Shown piece after piece: positions 45,710 through 54,652 of a stretch of 64,000 nucleotides of DNA. Within the stretch, counting starts at the first letter, position 1, and every line of letters starts with the position of its first letter. The translations under genes were made by a program, and so were the position numbers. The DNA is from Compostimonas suwonensis (GTDB lineage Bacteria > Actinomycetota > Actinomycetes > Actinomycetales > Microbacteriaceae), in the NCBI RefSeq assembly GCF_002797855.1, contig NZ_PGFB01000003.1:496001-560000 (forward strand). The letters are read 5' to 3'. The notes beneath the pieces are model-generated. The model searched no databases. It had not been told where the DNA came from and saw only the letters and a list, made by a program, of their open reading frames with translations.

Positions 45710-47695
45710 ATGACACGCCAGCCTGCTCCCGCCAACCGCGCCCTCCCTGCTCGCCCCGCTCGTTCCTCTCCTGCTCGTCGCCGCACCCTCGGCGGCGTGA
45801 TCGCCGCGGCCGTGCTGCTCGCCCTCGCCGCCACGGGTCTCTCCGCCCTGCTCGCCCCCGAGTCGGCCTCGGCCGCGATCGCCGGGCGGCACGCGGGTCA
45901 CGTCTGGAACGGCGACGGGCAGAGCTTCCTCGGCAGCTACCGCCTCGACGATGGAACCGTCGCCTACTGCATCGACCAGCCGTCGGGGCCGCCCGTCGGC
46001 GTCGACTACTCGGGGCCCGACACGGCCGCCCGGGTCGCCGACGGCGACAGCCAGGCCACGCTCGCCTACCTCATGCGCCAGTGGGGCGGCACGGGCGATG
46101 CCACGGAGGCGGCGGCCGTCGCCCTCAACGTCTGGCGGATCACCGGCCTCGGCGGCCACGACGCCTCCTATTACGCGGCCCGGGCCAACGAGCAGGCCGG
46201 CGCCGTGCTCGCCGCCGCCGATGCCCAGCTGGCCGAGGCCGGCTCCCGGGCGAGCCGGGGCGCGGCGGCGAGCGTGATCGTCGAGGTCGGCGCCGACGGC
46301 CTGAGCGGCAGCGTGCGGGCCGACCTCACCGTCGATCGTCTCGGTGGCGCCGAGCTGCTGCCCGCGGGCTCACACACGGCGACAGTGACCCTGCAGGGCG
46401 CGACCTTCGCCGACACGGCCAGCGCGACGTCGACGATCGCGAACGGCGTCTCCGTGGCGATCGTGCCCGACGCGACCCCGGTCGTCACGGTGTCGGCGTC
46501 CGCGCGTTTCGCGGATCTGCCCTACGGCTCGGCGCTCGCCGTGCGCCACCCCGACGATCCCTCGCGGCAGCGGCTCATCGCGGCGGGCACGCTCACCGTC
46601 ACCGCGGAGGGCGGCGCCTCGGCGCCTCCCGTCCTCCGCTCGGTGCCCTTCCAGCCCGTCGTCGTGACCCGCACGAGCGACGAGCGGGCGGAGGCCGGGG
46701 CGCAGCTGAGCGATCACCTCCAGGTGAGTGCGCAGCAGACGGCCGAGAACCCGGATGCCCTCTGGGGCGTCTTCGGGGATGCCGCGAGCCCGAGCCCCGT
46801 GCCCGTCGTCGTGCGCTCGACCCTCTGGGGCCCGTTCTCCGCCCGCCCGCAGCAGCAGGCGCAGGTGCCCGAGGGCGCCCCGAGCGTCTGCGAGGTCGAG
46901 GTGACGGTCACGGCTCCGGGAGACTACGAGACGCCGCCGTGCACGATTCCCGGCCCCGGCTACTACGTGTGGAGCGAGCGGATCGATCCCGACGACACTC
47001 CGAACGAGCAGGGCGGCGCGCTCGTGCGGGAGTGGGCGGGGGAGTTCGGGGTCACCTCCGAGGTCACGCTCGCCCCGTGGCATCCTGCCGTCTCGACGGT
47101 GACCTCCCACCCCGTCGCCGAGCCGGGCGTCTGCCTCGCCGATGTGCTCTCGGTCTCGGGCATGCAGCCGCAGAGCGAGCTCCTCGTCGTCGCGCGGCTC
47201 TGGGGTCCGTTCGCCGAAGCGCCCGAGCCCGGTTCGCAGCTCGACCCTGCGGCGGGGCCCGTCGGCTCGGTGGAGATCCTCGTTCCGGGCGACGGCGAGC
47301 ACGTCAGCCCCTGCCTCGAGCTCGCGGAGCCCGGTCACTACGTGTGGACCCACGACTCCGCCGGCACCGATGAGATGCCCGCCTTCGAGTCGCTCGAGGT
47401 CTTCGCCTCCGAGTCGACCGTGATCGAGGCGCCCGCGCCGCCCGCCGTGCCGACTCCCAGCCCGACGCCGACTCCTGAGGTGACTCCGGCGCCGAGCCCG
47501 GAGGCGACACCCGAGGCTACCCCTGAGGCCGCTCCGGTGCGCCTCCTGCCCGCGACGGGAGCCGACCTCGGCCCCGTGCTCGTCGCGGCCGCTCTCGGGC
47601 TCGCGATGGCGCTCATCGGCGCGGCGAGCTCACTGCTCGCGCGGCGTCGATCGGCTGCTCCGGCCGTTCACGGTCGTCGACGCACCAGCCGATAG
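45710..47695 (+). CDS. LPXTG-anchored surface protein with thioester-domain-like N-terminus
   Basis: A 661-residue wall protein. A signal peptide ends near SASAAIAG (about 58). An N-terminal domain has YCIDQPSGPP (about 88) and AVALNVWRITG, reminiscent of Cys-Gln thioester adhesion domains, but the partner TQxxIW reads ALNVW, so no thioester Gln is evident. Two homologous beta domains follow (marked by STLWGPFSARP ... YYVWSERIDP and ARLWGPFAEAP ... HYVWTHDSAG). Then come a Pro/Thr/Glu stalk (TPTPEVTPAPSPEATPEA), LPATG at 613-617, a membrane helix and an Arg-rich tail for sortase. The ATG at 45710 is the start. The ligand is unknown. Confidence 0.8.
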   Translation: MTRQPAPANRALPARPARSSPARRRTLGGVIAAAVLLALAATGLSALLAPESASAAIAGRHAGHVWNGDGQSFLGSYRLDDGTVAYCIDQPSGPPVGVDYSGPDTAARVADGDSQATLAYLMRQWGGTGDATEAAAVALNVWRITGLGGHDASYYAARANEQAGAVLAAADAQLAEAGSRASRGAAASVIVEVGADGLSGSVRADLTVDRLGGAELLPAGSHTATVTLQGATFADTASATSTIANGVSVAIVPDATPVVTVSASARFADLPYGSALAVRHPDDPSRQRLIAAGTLTVTAEGGASAPPVLRSVPFQPVVVTRTSDERAEAGAQLSDHLQVSAQQTAENPDALWGVFGDAASPSPVPVVVRSTLWGPFSARPQQQAQVPEGAPSVCEVEVTVTAPGDYETPPCTIPGPGYYVWSERIDPDDTPNEQGGALVREWAGEFGVTSEVTLAPWHPAVSTVTSHPVAEPGVCLADVLSVSGMQPQSELLVVARLWGPFAEAPEPGSQLDPAAGPVGSVEILVPGDGEHVSPCLELAEPGHYVWTHDSAGTDEMPAFESLEVFASESTVIEAPAPPAVPTPSPTPTPEVTPAPSPEATPEATPEAAPVRLLPATGADLGPVLVAAALGLAMALIGAASSLLARRRSAAPAVHGRRRTSR

Positions 47696-47727
47696 GGCGG
47701 CGGAGCATGCCGCTCGAGCAGCTGCTG

Positions 47728-49902
47728 TCAGACCGCCACGACGTGGAGCAGGTAGGCATCCTCGGGCCACAGCGGAACGATCTGCACACCCGCGTTCTCG
47801 AGGGCGCGACCGCTCAGCACGATGGGCTCCTCGATCCAGTCCGGCGACGGGCCGTGACCGGCGCTCGCCGCGAACGGCGGCACCACGGAGACCCGGTACC
47901 GACGATCGGGGTCGAGCCCCGGCAGGCGCAGCAGCCCGGGCGGCCATGCGGTGGAACGAGTCATCGCCGCCACCCCGAAGAGGGCCTCGCTGCCGTCGGC
48001 GGCGACCACGCCGTTCACCCAGATGCTCTCATCCGGGTGGTCCGCGTTGACGACGGTGCCGCTGTGCAGCAGCTCGCGGTGCTCGCGGTAGAACGCGATC
48101 CACTCGGTCGCGCCCGTCAGCTCGTCCTCGGCCAGGGTGCGCAGGTCGATCTCGATGCCGAGGTGGCACCAGGCGGCCACGAACGCGCGGAACTGCATGC
48201 TCTGGGTGCGCCCCGTCGTGTGCGATGGCGAGGAGCCGATGTGCGCGCCGATGAGCTCCGGCGGCACGAGCAGCTTGGTGTAGCGGTGGATCTGCTGGCG
48301 CTCCAGCGGATCGTTGCAATCGCTGCCCCAGACCCGGTCGGTGTGCTCGATGATGCCGAGGTCGATCCGTCCGCCGCCCGACGCGCACGACTCGATCTCG
48401 AGACCCGGATGCCGCGCCTTGAGCTCGTCCATCATGCGGTAGACCGCGAGGGTCTGATCGTGGATCGCGGGCTCGCCTCCCGGCGTGTGGCCGGCCTCGA
48501 CGAGCAGGCGGTTGTGGTCCCACTTCAGATAGGCGATGTCGTATTCGTCGAGAAGCGCGTCGAGCGCGCCGAGGATGTGGTCGTAGGCACCCGGATGCGT
48601 GAGGTCGAGCACGTGCTGAAAACGCGAGGAGGAGCCCGTGCGCCCGCCCGCCGAGAAGATCCACTCGGGGTGGGCTCGGGCGAGGTCGGAGTCGAGGTTG
48701 ATCATCTCGGGCTCCACCCAGAGGCCGAAGTCGAGCCCTGCGCCCGTGACGTGGTCGATGAGCGGCCCGAGCCCCTCGGGCCAGACCTCGCGAGAGACCG
48801 ACCAGTCGCCGAGGCCGCTCGTGTCGTCGCGACGCGAGCCGAACCAGCCGTCGTCGAGCACAAAACGCTCCACGCCGATCGCGGCCGCCCGATCGGCCAG
48901 TTCGCTGAGAGTCGCGAGATCGTGCTCGAAGTAGACGGCCTCCCAGGTGTTGATGACGACCGGGCGCGGGGAGCGAGGGTGGCCGGCGCGCGAACGCAGG
49001 TGCTGGTGGAAACGACCCGAGAGGGCGTCGAGCCCCACTCCGTACGACCCGTAGAACCACGGGGACTCGTACTTCTCGCCCCCGTCGAGCACGATCTCCG
49101 AATGCTGCAGCAGCTCGCCGCCGCCGAGCACGCGGGCGCCGTTGTAGATGCGCTCGCCGTAGAGGGCCTGGTTGCCGCTGAATGCGACATGGGTTCCCCA
49201 CACCTCGCCGGAACGGAAGCCGAAGCCGCTCTCGCCCGCGATCAGCAGGTAGGCCGCGTCGAGCCCCGTGCGCCCGCCGCGCATCTCCCGCGAGTGCGTT
49301 CCGATCGTGAACTCGCTGCGCTGCGGCACGCGCTCCATGATGTGACGGCCCGTGAAGTCGAGGAGCTCGCCGGCGACGGCGGGAACGGGGAACACGATCC
49401 TGAGCGCCCCGACCGTGTACGGCTGCTGCTCAAAGCGGTTGGCGATCGTCGCGCGGGCGCGAAGCAGTCCCGACTCGAGCAGCGCTGTCTCGACGGTGAG
49501 ATCGAGGCCGGCCACGGGGTCGGATGCCTCGACCCGCAGAAGATCGCCCCGGTATCCGTCGTCCATCGTGCTGTCGAGAAGCAGGGACTGCGTCACCACC
49601 CGGAACTCGGGCGACCACGCCGTGCCGTGCCGTGAGCCTTCGACGCCGGGCCTGCCCAGCCAGCCCGCCTCGAACTCGGGAAGGATCGAGATGTCGTGCA
49701 CCTGATCGTTGAGGTTGTGGCCGATCGGCGGCTTCGCGGCTCGGGCGATCGACTGCAGCACGGCTTCGTCGGTCTCTCCCAGATCCGCGCCCCAGTGCAC
49801 GATGCGGGGCAGACGCCCGGCACCGGTCGAGAGCACGAGGCTCACACCGTTGCGGCGCAGGTGGACGAGGTCTGGAGTGGTTCCTGCGGTCGTGGAATCC
49901 AT
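47728..49902 (-). CDS. GH36 alpha-galactosidase
   Basis: Retaining alpha-galactosidase, 724 residues, expected to release galactose from raffinose-family sugars, melibiose or galactosylated oligosaccharides. It has an N-terminal beta-supersandwich (about 1-290), a catalytic barrel (about 300-620) and a C-terminal beta domain. The nucleophile Asp is in YLKWDHNR and the acid/base Asp in GSDCNDPLER; ESCASGGGRIDLG is also typical. No secretion signal is present, so the sugar is imported first. I chose the ATG at 49902, with GGAG upstream; a GTG at 49944 is weaker. It lies 114 bases after the DUF5107 gene, probably in one transcript. Confidence 0.92.
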   Translation of the reverse strand: MDSTTAGTTPDLVHLRRNGVSLVLSTGAGRLPRIVHWGADLGETDEAVLQSIARAAKPPIGHNLNDQVHDISILPEFEAGWLGRPGVEGSRHGTAWSPEFRVVTQSLLLDSTMDDGYRGDLLRVEASDPVAGLDLTVETALLESGLLRARATIANRFEQQPYTVGALRIVFPVPAVAGELLDFTGRHIMERVPQRSEFTIGTHSREMRGGRTGLDAAYLLIAGESGFGFRSGEVWGTHVAFSGNQALYGERIYNGARVLGGGELLQHSEIVLDGGEKYESPWFYGSYGVGLDALSGRFHQHLRSRAGHPRSPRPVVINTWEAVYFEHDLATLSELADRAAAIGVERFVLDDGWFGSRRDDTSGLGDWSVSREVWPEGLGPLIDHVTGAGLDFGLWVEPEMINLDSDLARAHPEWIFSAGGRTGSSSRFQHVLDLTHPGAYDHILGALDALLDEYDIAYLKWDHNRLLVEAGHTPGGEPAIHDQTLAVYRMMDELKARHPGLEIESCASGGGRIDLGIIEHTDRVWGSDCNDPLERQQIHRYTKLLVPPELIGAHIGSSPSHTTGRTQSMQFRAFVAAWCHLGIEIDLRTLAEDELTGATEWIAFYREHRELLHSGTVVNADHPDESIWVNGVVAADGSEALFGVAAMTRSTAWPPGLLRLPGLDPDRRYRVSVVPPFAASAGHGPSPDWIEEPIVLSGRALENAGVQIVPLWPEDAYLLHVVAV

Positions 49903-50016
49903 GGGGGAGTTCTCCGGTCGGTGGTCGTGGTGATCGATGGTCACGATGCGATGCTGCGGAACGAGCTGGTCAGGAGCCGCTGGTGTCAGCAGCCCGGGTA
50001 TCGAGAGGCCTGGGCA

Positions 50017-53000
50017 TCAGGACGCGCTGAGCAGACGCGCGCCCAGGTGGTCACGGAGCGTCGGCACGAGGATGTTGGCCGGGTCGTCGGCGATCGCGCT
50101 GTCGAGAAGCACGCGGGCGGTGCCCGGATCGCGACGGAAGAGGGCGATCTGCGCCTCGACGACCGTGACCGTGACCCGCTGCCGCAGCGACAGATCCTCG
50201 CGGAACAGCAACATGCTCGGCAGCGAGGTCGCGAAGTAGTCGATCGTCGCAGGAGTCTCACCGAGCGTCGTGATGTACTGCTCGAGCCGGTCGACGAGCC
50301 GCGCGGCGGCGTCGGGGTCTCCCAGCCGTTCCAGTGCGAGGGCCGAGAAGTAGGTCATCTCCGAGTAGGGCACGCTCGCCATCGTCTGGAAGTCGCCCAC
50401 CGAGTGAGCGGCGGCCTCCCAGGCGCTCAACGCGTTCGCCGTGTCTCCGGCGGCATGGAGTGCGTCGCCGTAGGCGAGGTACAGGTCGGAGCAGTTCGCG
50501 AGAGGATGACGAGCCTCGCCGAGGCTCGGCGGGGAGTCGAGCGCGCTGCGGAGGAGATCGGCTGCCTCGGAGGGCCGTCTCTGTGCCATGGCCTCCCGTG
50601 CGAGGGCGGCGTGGGCGAATTCCCAGATGGAGAGCACCCGGCCCTCTCCGCCCTCCCACGGCTGGAATCGCCGTTCCCGGAGAAGGCTCCGGGCTTCGTG
50701 CGCTCGCTCGGTGACCACGAGCAGCTCGGCGAACTCCACCGTGAGATCGTCGCGCTCCGCGACGAGCTCGAGGTCGTCGGCGAGCGCGTCGAGACGTTCC
50801 TCGGGGGCCACTCGAGCGCGTTTCGCGAGCTGGTCGGCCTCGTAGCGCAGCTTCGCGTCGCGGGGCGAGAGGGCGAGGGCCTTCGCGTAGTGCCGGGCGG
50901 CCGCGGCGGGGTCGTCGTCGACGTTGAACGCCGCGATCGCGAGCCCGCGCCACACCACCGGATCATTCGGGTCGAGCGCCGCGGAGGCCTCGAGGAGAGC
51001 CACGGATGCCTCGTAGCGTCGCTGGAAGTAGAGCCAGTGTCCGAGGAGCGCTGCTGCTCGGGCGTCCCGGCCGTCGCGTGCGAGGGCGCGGGCGAGCAGG
51101 TCGGCGTCCGCGATCCGCCCCGGCAGGCAGCGGGTGGCGTCCACCGTCTGCGCGGCCCGGAGCGCCGCGGCCGCCCCTTCCTCGTCTCCGAGCTCCAGGA
51201 AGGCCTCGGAGCGGTAGTAGTGGATGAGCGGAGCCGGGTTGCTCTCCCCGATCGAGGGGGCGCTCCTGTGCTGCCGGGCCGCCGCGTCGAGCACACGGAG
51301 CGCGCTGTGAGGCAGACCGACCGAGATGTACTCGAGCGCGACATCCATCATCGTCTGGGCGCCGCACTCGAGCGGGTCTCCCGCCAGGTCGATCGACCAC
51401 CAGTCGAGGGGATCGATCGCCCGTGTCGAGGCGATCGATGCCTCCGCCTCCTGCGCCCGGCCGAGTCGGCCGAGCGCGATCGCGGCGATGTTGCGGGCCT
51501 GGAGGTTCTGCGACTCCGAGTCGAGGGCCGAGCGGGCGTGAGCGAGAGCCGGGGTCCAGCGCCCGGCCCGGGCGTCGAGCCGGGCGAGCGCGGTGTGAGC
51601 GGGAGACCGCCAGGCGGCGTTCCAGAGGCTCTTCGAGAGGGCGTCATAGGCCTCGTCGAACCGTTCGAGATGCGTGAGGACGATGCCGAGCCGGTAGTGG
51701 GCCTCGCCGTCGGACGGGTTGGGGTTGCGGCGGGTCTGCCGGGCGATGGCGGTGCGCAGAAGCGCCTCGGCCGCCTCATGGTCGCCGCTGCGGTAGCGCC
51801 TCGCCGCAAGGGCGACGTTCGCTCGCGAGTCGTGCGGGTCGCGTCTCAGCAGCTCCTCCCAGTACGGCTCGGGCGAGCGCGACGCGTGGCGGTACTGCGC
51901 GAGGTGGATGCCGGCGAGATACAGCTCGTCGGCCGACTCGATCTGCTCGGGGAGCGGGAGCTCCGTCGCGGCCTCGGGAAGCGGTGCCTCGGCATCCGCG
52001 TCGTTGTAGCTCCAGCCGAGCAGCTCCTCGCCGTCGTGCTCGACGACGATCCGGAGCGAGGAGCGGGCCCACTCGCCCGGCAGCTGGACGATTCGATGAA
52101 GCGCCGAGCCGGGAGCGATCGTCGCCGTCTCGCTCACGAGGGTCTCGCCGGTCGTGGACTCGATCCGAACCCGCACCCCCTCGCGCCGCGTCGTCGTCGC
52201 GACCCCGAACTCGACGGTCGTGCCGGCCGGTCCCGCGTCGGAGAGCTTCTCGACATCGAGCCTCACGGCCGCCTCCGTCGTCGCCTGGTGCACGATCCCG
52301 ATGCTCTGGTACGGGTACCAGAACTGGCTGAAGGCCTTCGTCTCGCCCGGGGCGAGATAGGAGAAGTCCGGCTGGTTGTCGGTGTAGACGCCCGCCATGA
52401 GCTCGATGTACGGGCCGTCGCCGTCGGTGAGGTTGTCGTCCCAGGCCCAGCCGAAGGGAGCGTTGCCCCATGTCCACTGCTTCTTGCCCGGCGCGATGTG
52501 ATGGTCGGCGACGTGGACGAAGCCCGCGCGCTTGCCGTGGTCGTAGCCGCCGAAGAAGTCGTCGTCGCTGCCGAGGCACATGTACGAGGTGGGCACGGGG
52601 ATGTTGCGGTACCAGTCGAGGCGGTCGGCGTCGGGGCGGTCGGCGCTCCGGCGCGCCGGGTAGTCGACCCCGTAGTAGCTGCCGGTCGCCTCGGGGAACG
52701 TCGTGATCGCGCGCTTGGCGTGATCGGCCACGACGTGCACGTCGGTGGGGAAGAACGACTGGTAGTCGTCGTTCACCGAGGCCGCGACGTTGGCCCACCA
52801 CAGGAAGGTCTGCACGTCTTCGGTGCGATTGAAGAGGCGCACCCGGGCCTCGATGAGCGCGCTCCCCGGCCGGATCCGGATGCCGTGCATGCCCTTCATC
52901 CGGGCGAACGGGTCGTGGTCGGAGCACCACACGGTGACGGCGCCGTCGTCTTCGCGCTCGATGACGGCATCCGTCGGCAGGTAGGTGCCGGGACGGTGGT

Positions 53001-53418
53001 GCTGCGGCCAGTTGAACTCGACGCCGCCGGAGATCCAGGGGCCGGCGAGCCCGACGAGGGCGGGCTTGATGACGTTGTTGCGGTAGAAGAAGTCGGTGCC
53101 CGTGGTCTTGTCGTAGCCGACGTGGATCCGGCCGCCGAGCTCGGGCAGCACCATAAGCCGCAGGTACTCGTTCTCGAGGTGGATCGCGTCCCAGGAGTGC
53201 GGATGCGACTCCGGCTCGATCCTCTCGAAGAAGGGCAGCGGGAAGACCTGGCCCGAGGAGCCCTGGTAGACCCGGGTCTCCAGATAGGCGGGATACCGGT
53301 CGGGCTCCCCCGGGGAATAGCTCGCGATCTCCACCGGCTCGCGCCAGGCGGCGACGCCGTGGAGACGTTGATCGGAGGGGATCTCTGGAAACTCGAGTCG
53401 GGGCTCAGCGTCGAACAT
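50017..53418 (-). CDS. DUF5107-TPR protein of a carbohydrate locus
   Basis: A 1133-residue cytoplasmic protein (no signal peptide). The DUF5107 domain fills about residues 1-450 and has a beta-rich galactose-mutarotase-like look (PELGGRIHVGYDKTTGTDFFYRNN, GPWISGGVEFNWPQHHRP). TPR-like helical repeats fill about 480-1130. DUF5107 proteins occur with glycoside hydrolases in sugar-use loci; a sugar-processing role is likely but no reaction is established. The ATG at 53418 lies six bases after a TAGCAT -10 box, so the mRNA is probably leaderless. Its promoter carries the same 25-bp block as the transporter operon. GH36 follows on the same strand. Confidence 0.82.
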   Translation of the reverse strand: MFDAEPRLEFPEIPSDQRLHGVAAWREPVEIASYSPGEPDRYPAYLETRVYQGSSGQVFPLPFFERIEPESHPHSWDAIHLENEYLRLMVLPELGGRIHVGYDKTTGTDFFYRNNVIKPALVGLAGPWISGGVEFNWPQHHRPGTYLPTDAVIEREDDGAVTVWCSDHDPFARMKGMHGIRIRPGSALIEARVRLFNRTEDVQTFLWWANVAASVNDDYQSFFPTDVHVVADHAKRAITTFPEATGSYYGVDYPARRSADRPDADRLDWYRNIPVPTSYMCLGSDDDFFGGYDHGKRAGFVHVADHHIAPGKKQWTWGNAPFGWAWDDNLTDGDGPYIELMAGVYTDNQPDFSYLAPGETKAFSQFWYPYQSIGIVHQATTEAAVRLDVEKLSDAGPAGTTVEFGVATTTRREGVRVRIESTTGETLVSETATIAPGSALHRIVQLPGEWARSSLRIVVEHDGEELLGWSYNDADAEAPLPEAATELPLPEQIESADELYLAGIHLAQYRHASRSPEPYWEELLRRDPHDSRANVALAARRYRSGDHEAAEALLRTAIARQTRRNPNPSDGEAHYRLGIVLTHLERFDEAYDALSKSLWNAAWRSPAHTALARLDARAGRWTPALAHARSALDSESQNLQARNIAAIALGRLGRAQEAEASIASTRAIDPLDWWSIDLAGDPLECGAQTMMDVALEYISVGLPHSALRVLDAAARQHRSAPSIGESNPAPLIHYYRSEAFLELGDEEGAAAALRAAQTVDATRCLPGRIADADLLARALARDGRDARAAALLGHWLYFQRRYEASVALLEASAALDPNDPVVWRGLAIAAFNVDDDPAAAARHYAKALALSPRDAKLRYEADQLAKRARVAPEERLDALADDLELVAERDDLTVEFAELLVVTERAHEARSLLRERRFQPWEGGEGRVLSIWEFAHAALAREAMAQRRPSEAADLLRSALDSPPSLGEARHPLANCSDLYLAYGDALHAAGDTANALSAWEAAAHSVGDFQTMASVPYSEMTYFSALALERLGDPDAAARLVDRLEQYITTLGETPATIDYFATSLPSMLLFREDLSLRQRVTVTVVEAQIALFRRDPGTARVLLDSAIADDPANILVPTLRDHLGARLLSAS

Positions 53419-53471
53419 GTTTGAATGCTAGGCAGGGCCGGCGGCACTGAGGAATATCACTTTCCGCGAAA
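53401..53471 (-). promoter_or_regulatory. Duplicated AraC-regulon promoter, copy 1 (DUF5107 gene)
   Basis: Read leftward: a 25-bp block (53447-53471, beginning TTTCGCGGAAAGTGATATTC), ten variable bases, CCTGCCTA, the -10-like TAGCAT, then ATGTTCGACG of the gene. The same 71 bases recur in inverted orientation at 54501-54571 with 58 matches and no gaps. The 25-bp block is identical in both and is placed where an activator would touch RNA polymerase. Confidence 0.8.
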
Positions 53472-53576
53472 GAACTGGACGAATCGACGACAAGCTCATT
53501 CCGTGAAGAGAGCACGAGCAGTGCTTTCCTGGACGAAACCGCCACCTCGTGGGTGCATCCCGAAGCCCCGCCGACG

Positions 53577-54485
53577 CTACTGGGGGATGCCCTGCGCCTC
53601 GGCCTTCGTGCGCGCCCGGTACTCGCTGGGGCTCATGCCGTGGATGGTGCGGAACTGCCGGGAGAAGTAGAAGGAGTCCGGATAGCCCACGGCTCTCGCG
53701 GTCTGCTCGATCGTCCTGTCGGTCATGTCGAGCAGCTCCCGTGCCACGCCCATCCGCAACCGGGTCTGGTACTCCACCACCCCCGTTCCCGTCTTCGCGC
53801 GGAACAGGGCCGAGAAGTGCGAGGGGCTCAGCCCGACGAGCGCGGCGAGCTCGCCGACGGAGATCCTGGTTCCGATGCGCGCCCGCAGATAGTTCTGCGC
53901 CTCGCTCACCGGATCGCTGCGGGAGTCGAGGGGCGCCTGGTCCGCTCCGAGCAGCGCGAGCAGGTGCCAGGCCGCGCCGCTCGCCCCGAGCAGCGTGCGC
54001 TCCGTCTCATCCTGCTCCAGACGGCCGATGATCTCGTCGACGAGGCCGGCGACCCGGTGGATGTCGGGCACGGCGAGCAGCGGGCGCTCGGCGGTGACGC
54101 GGGCGCTCCCCAGGAGGTCGGCGACATCGCTGCCGGCGACGTGAATCCACCAGATCGTCCAGGGATCGTCTTCGTCCGCTCGATAGGAGTGCGGGGTGTC
54201 CCGAGGGATCACGAGAACCTGGCCGGCCGTCACCGGGTGCTCCTCGCCCGAGATCCGGTAGCTGCCGCGCCCCGCCGTGCAGGCGATGATGACGTCGGTC
54301 TTGAGTCCGTGACGCCGGATTCTCCCGTGCTTGGCCGCGTGCGGAAAGTATCCGCAGTCGGTCACGAGCAGCCGCGACGAGGTCGGGCGACCGAGCGCCG
54401 TCTGCACGAGCGGGCGGGGGACGACCCGCATCCGCTGCCCGGGGAAGCCGTCGGCCGTGTATCCGTTGTCGCTCGGAGTGATCAT
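53577..54485 (-). CDS. AraC-family sugar-responsive regulator
   Basis: A 302-residue regulator. An N-terminal cupin-like sensing domain (about 20-165, with RGSYRISGEEHPVTAGQVLVIPRDTPHSY) is followed by two helix-turn-helix motifs at the C-terminus (about 200-295, ISVGELAALVGLSPSHFSALFR and IEQTARAVGYPDSFYFSRQF). It probably senses the imported sugar and activates both arms of the locus through the identical 25-bp blocks at 53447-53471 and 54501-54525. The second block begins 16 bases before its own ATG (54485), so it may also control itself. Confidence 0.9.
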   Translation of the reverse strand: MITPSDNGYTADGFPGQRMRVVPRPLVQTALGRPTSSRLLVTDCGYFPHAAKHGRIRRHGLKTDVIIACTAGRGSYRISGEEHPVTAGQVLVIPRDTPHSYRADEDDPWTIWWIHVAGSDVADLLGSARVTAERPLLAVPDIHRVAGLVDEIIGRLEQDETERTLLGASGAAWHLLALLGADQAPLDSRSDPVSEAQNYLRARIGTRISVGELAALVGLSPSHFSALFRAKTGTGVVEYQTRLRMGVARELLDMTDRTIEQTARAVGYPDSFYFSRQFRTIHGMSPSEYRARTKAEAQGIPQ

Positions 54486-54500
54486 CGATTCATCCAGATG

Positions 54501-54571
54501 TTTCGCGGAAAGTGATATTCCTCAGGCTAAACCAGCCTGCCTACCATACATACATGTTCGACGTTGAGCCC
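54501..54571 (+). promoter_or_regulatory. Duplicated AraC-regulon promoter, copy 2 (ABC transporter operon)
   Basis: Rightward copy of the promoter at 53401-53471: a 25-bp block (54501-54525), ten variable bases, CCTGCCTA, TACCAT at 54542-54547, then ATGTTCGACG and TGAGCCC. It serves the transporter operon and overlaps the upstream region of the divergent AraC gene. The copied DNA includes the first six codons of the DUF5107 gene. Confidence 0.8.
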
Positions 54572-54652
54572 GGTGACGGACGCCTCCCGCAGGTGCTCCC
54601 GAGCCGATCGCCGCGTCGATCGCTTACCCCGAGGAGATCGACTTGGCTGTAG
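54554..54652 (+). CDS. Candidate leaderless 32-codon leader ORF
   Basis: An open frame from the ATG at 54554 (MFDVEPGDGRLPQ...) to TAG at 54650. It starts six bases after the -10-like TACCAT, as the copied DUF5107 start does, and its first six codons are MFDVEP against MFDAEP in that gene. It ends ten bases inside the permease gene, in another frame, so translation could be coupled. The remaining residues are Arg/Ser/Pro-rich and unlike any family. It may be translated only as a by-product of the promoter duplication. Confidence 0.4.
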   Translation: MFDVEPGDGRLPQVLPSRSPRRSLTPRRSTWL

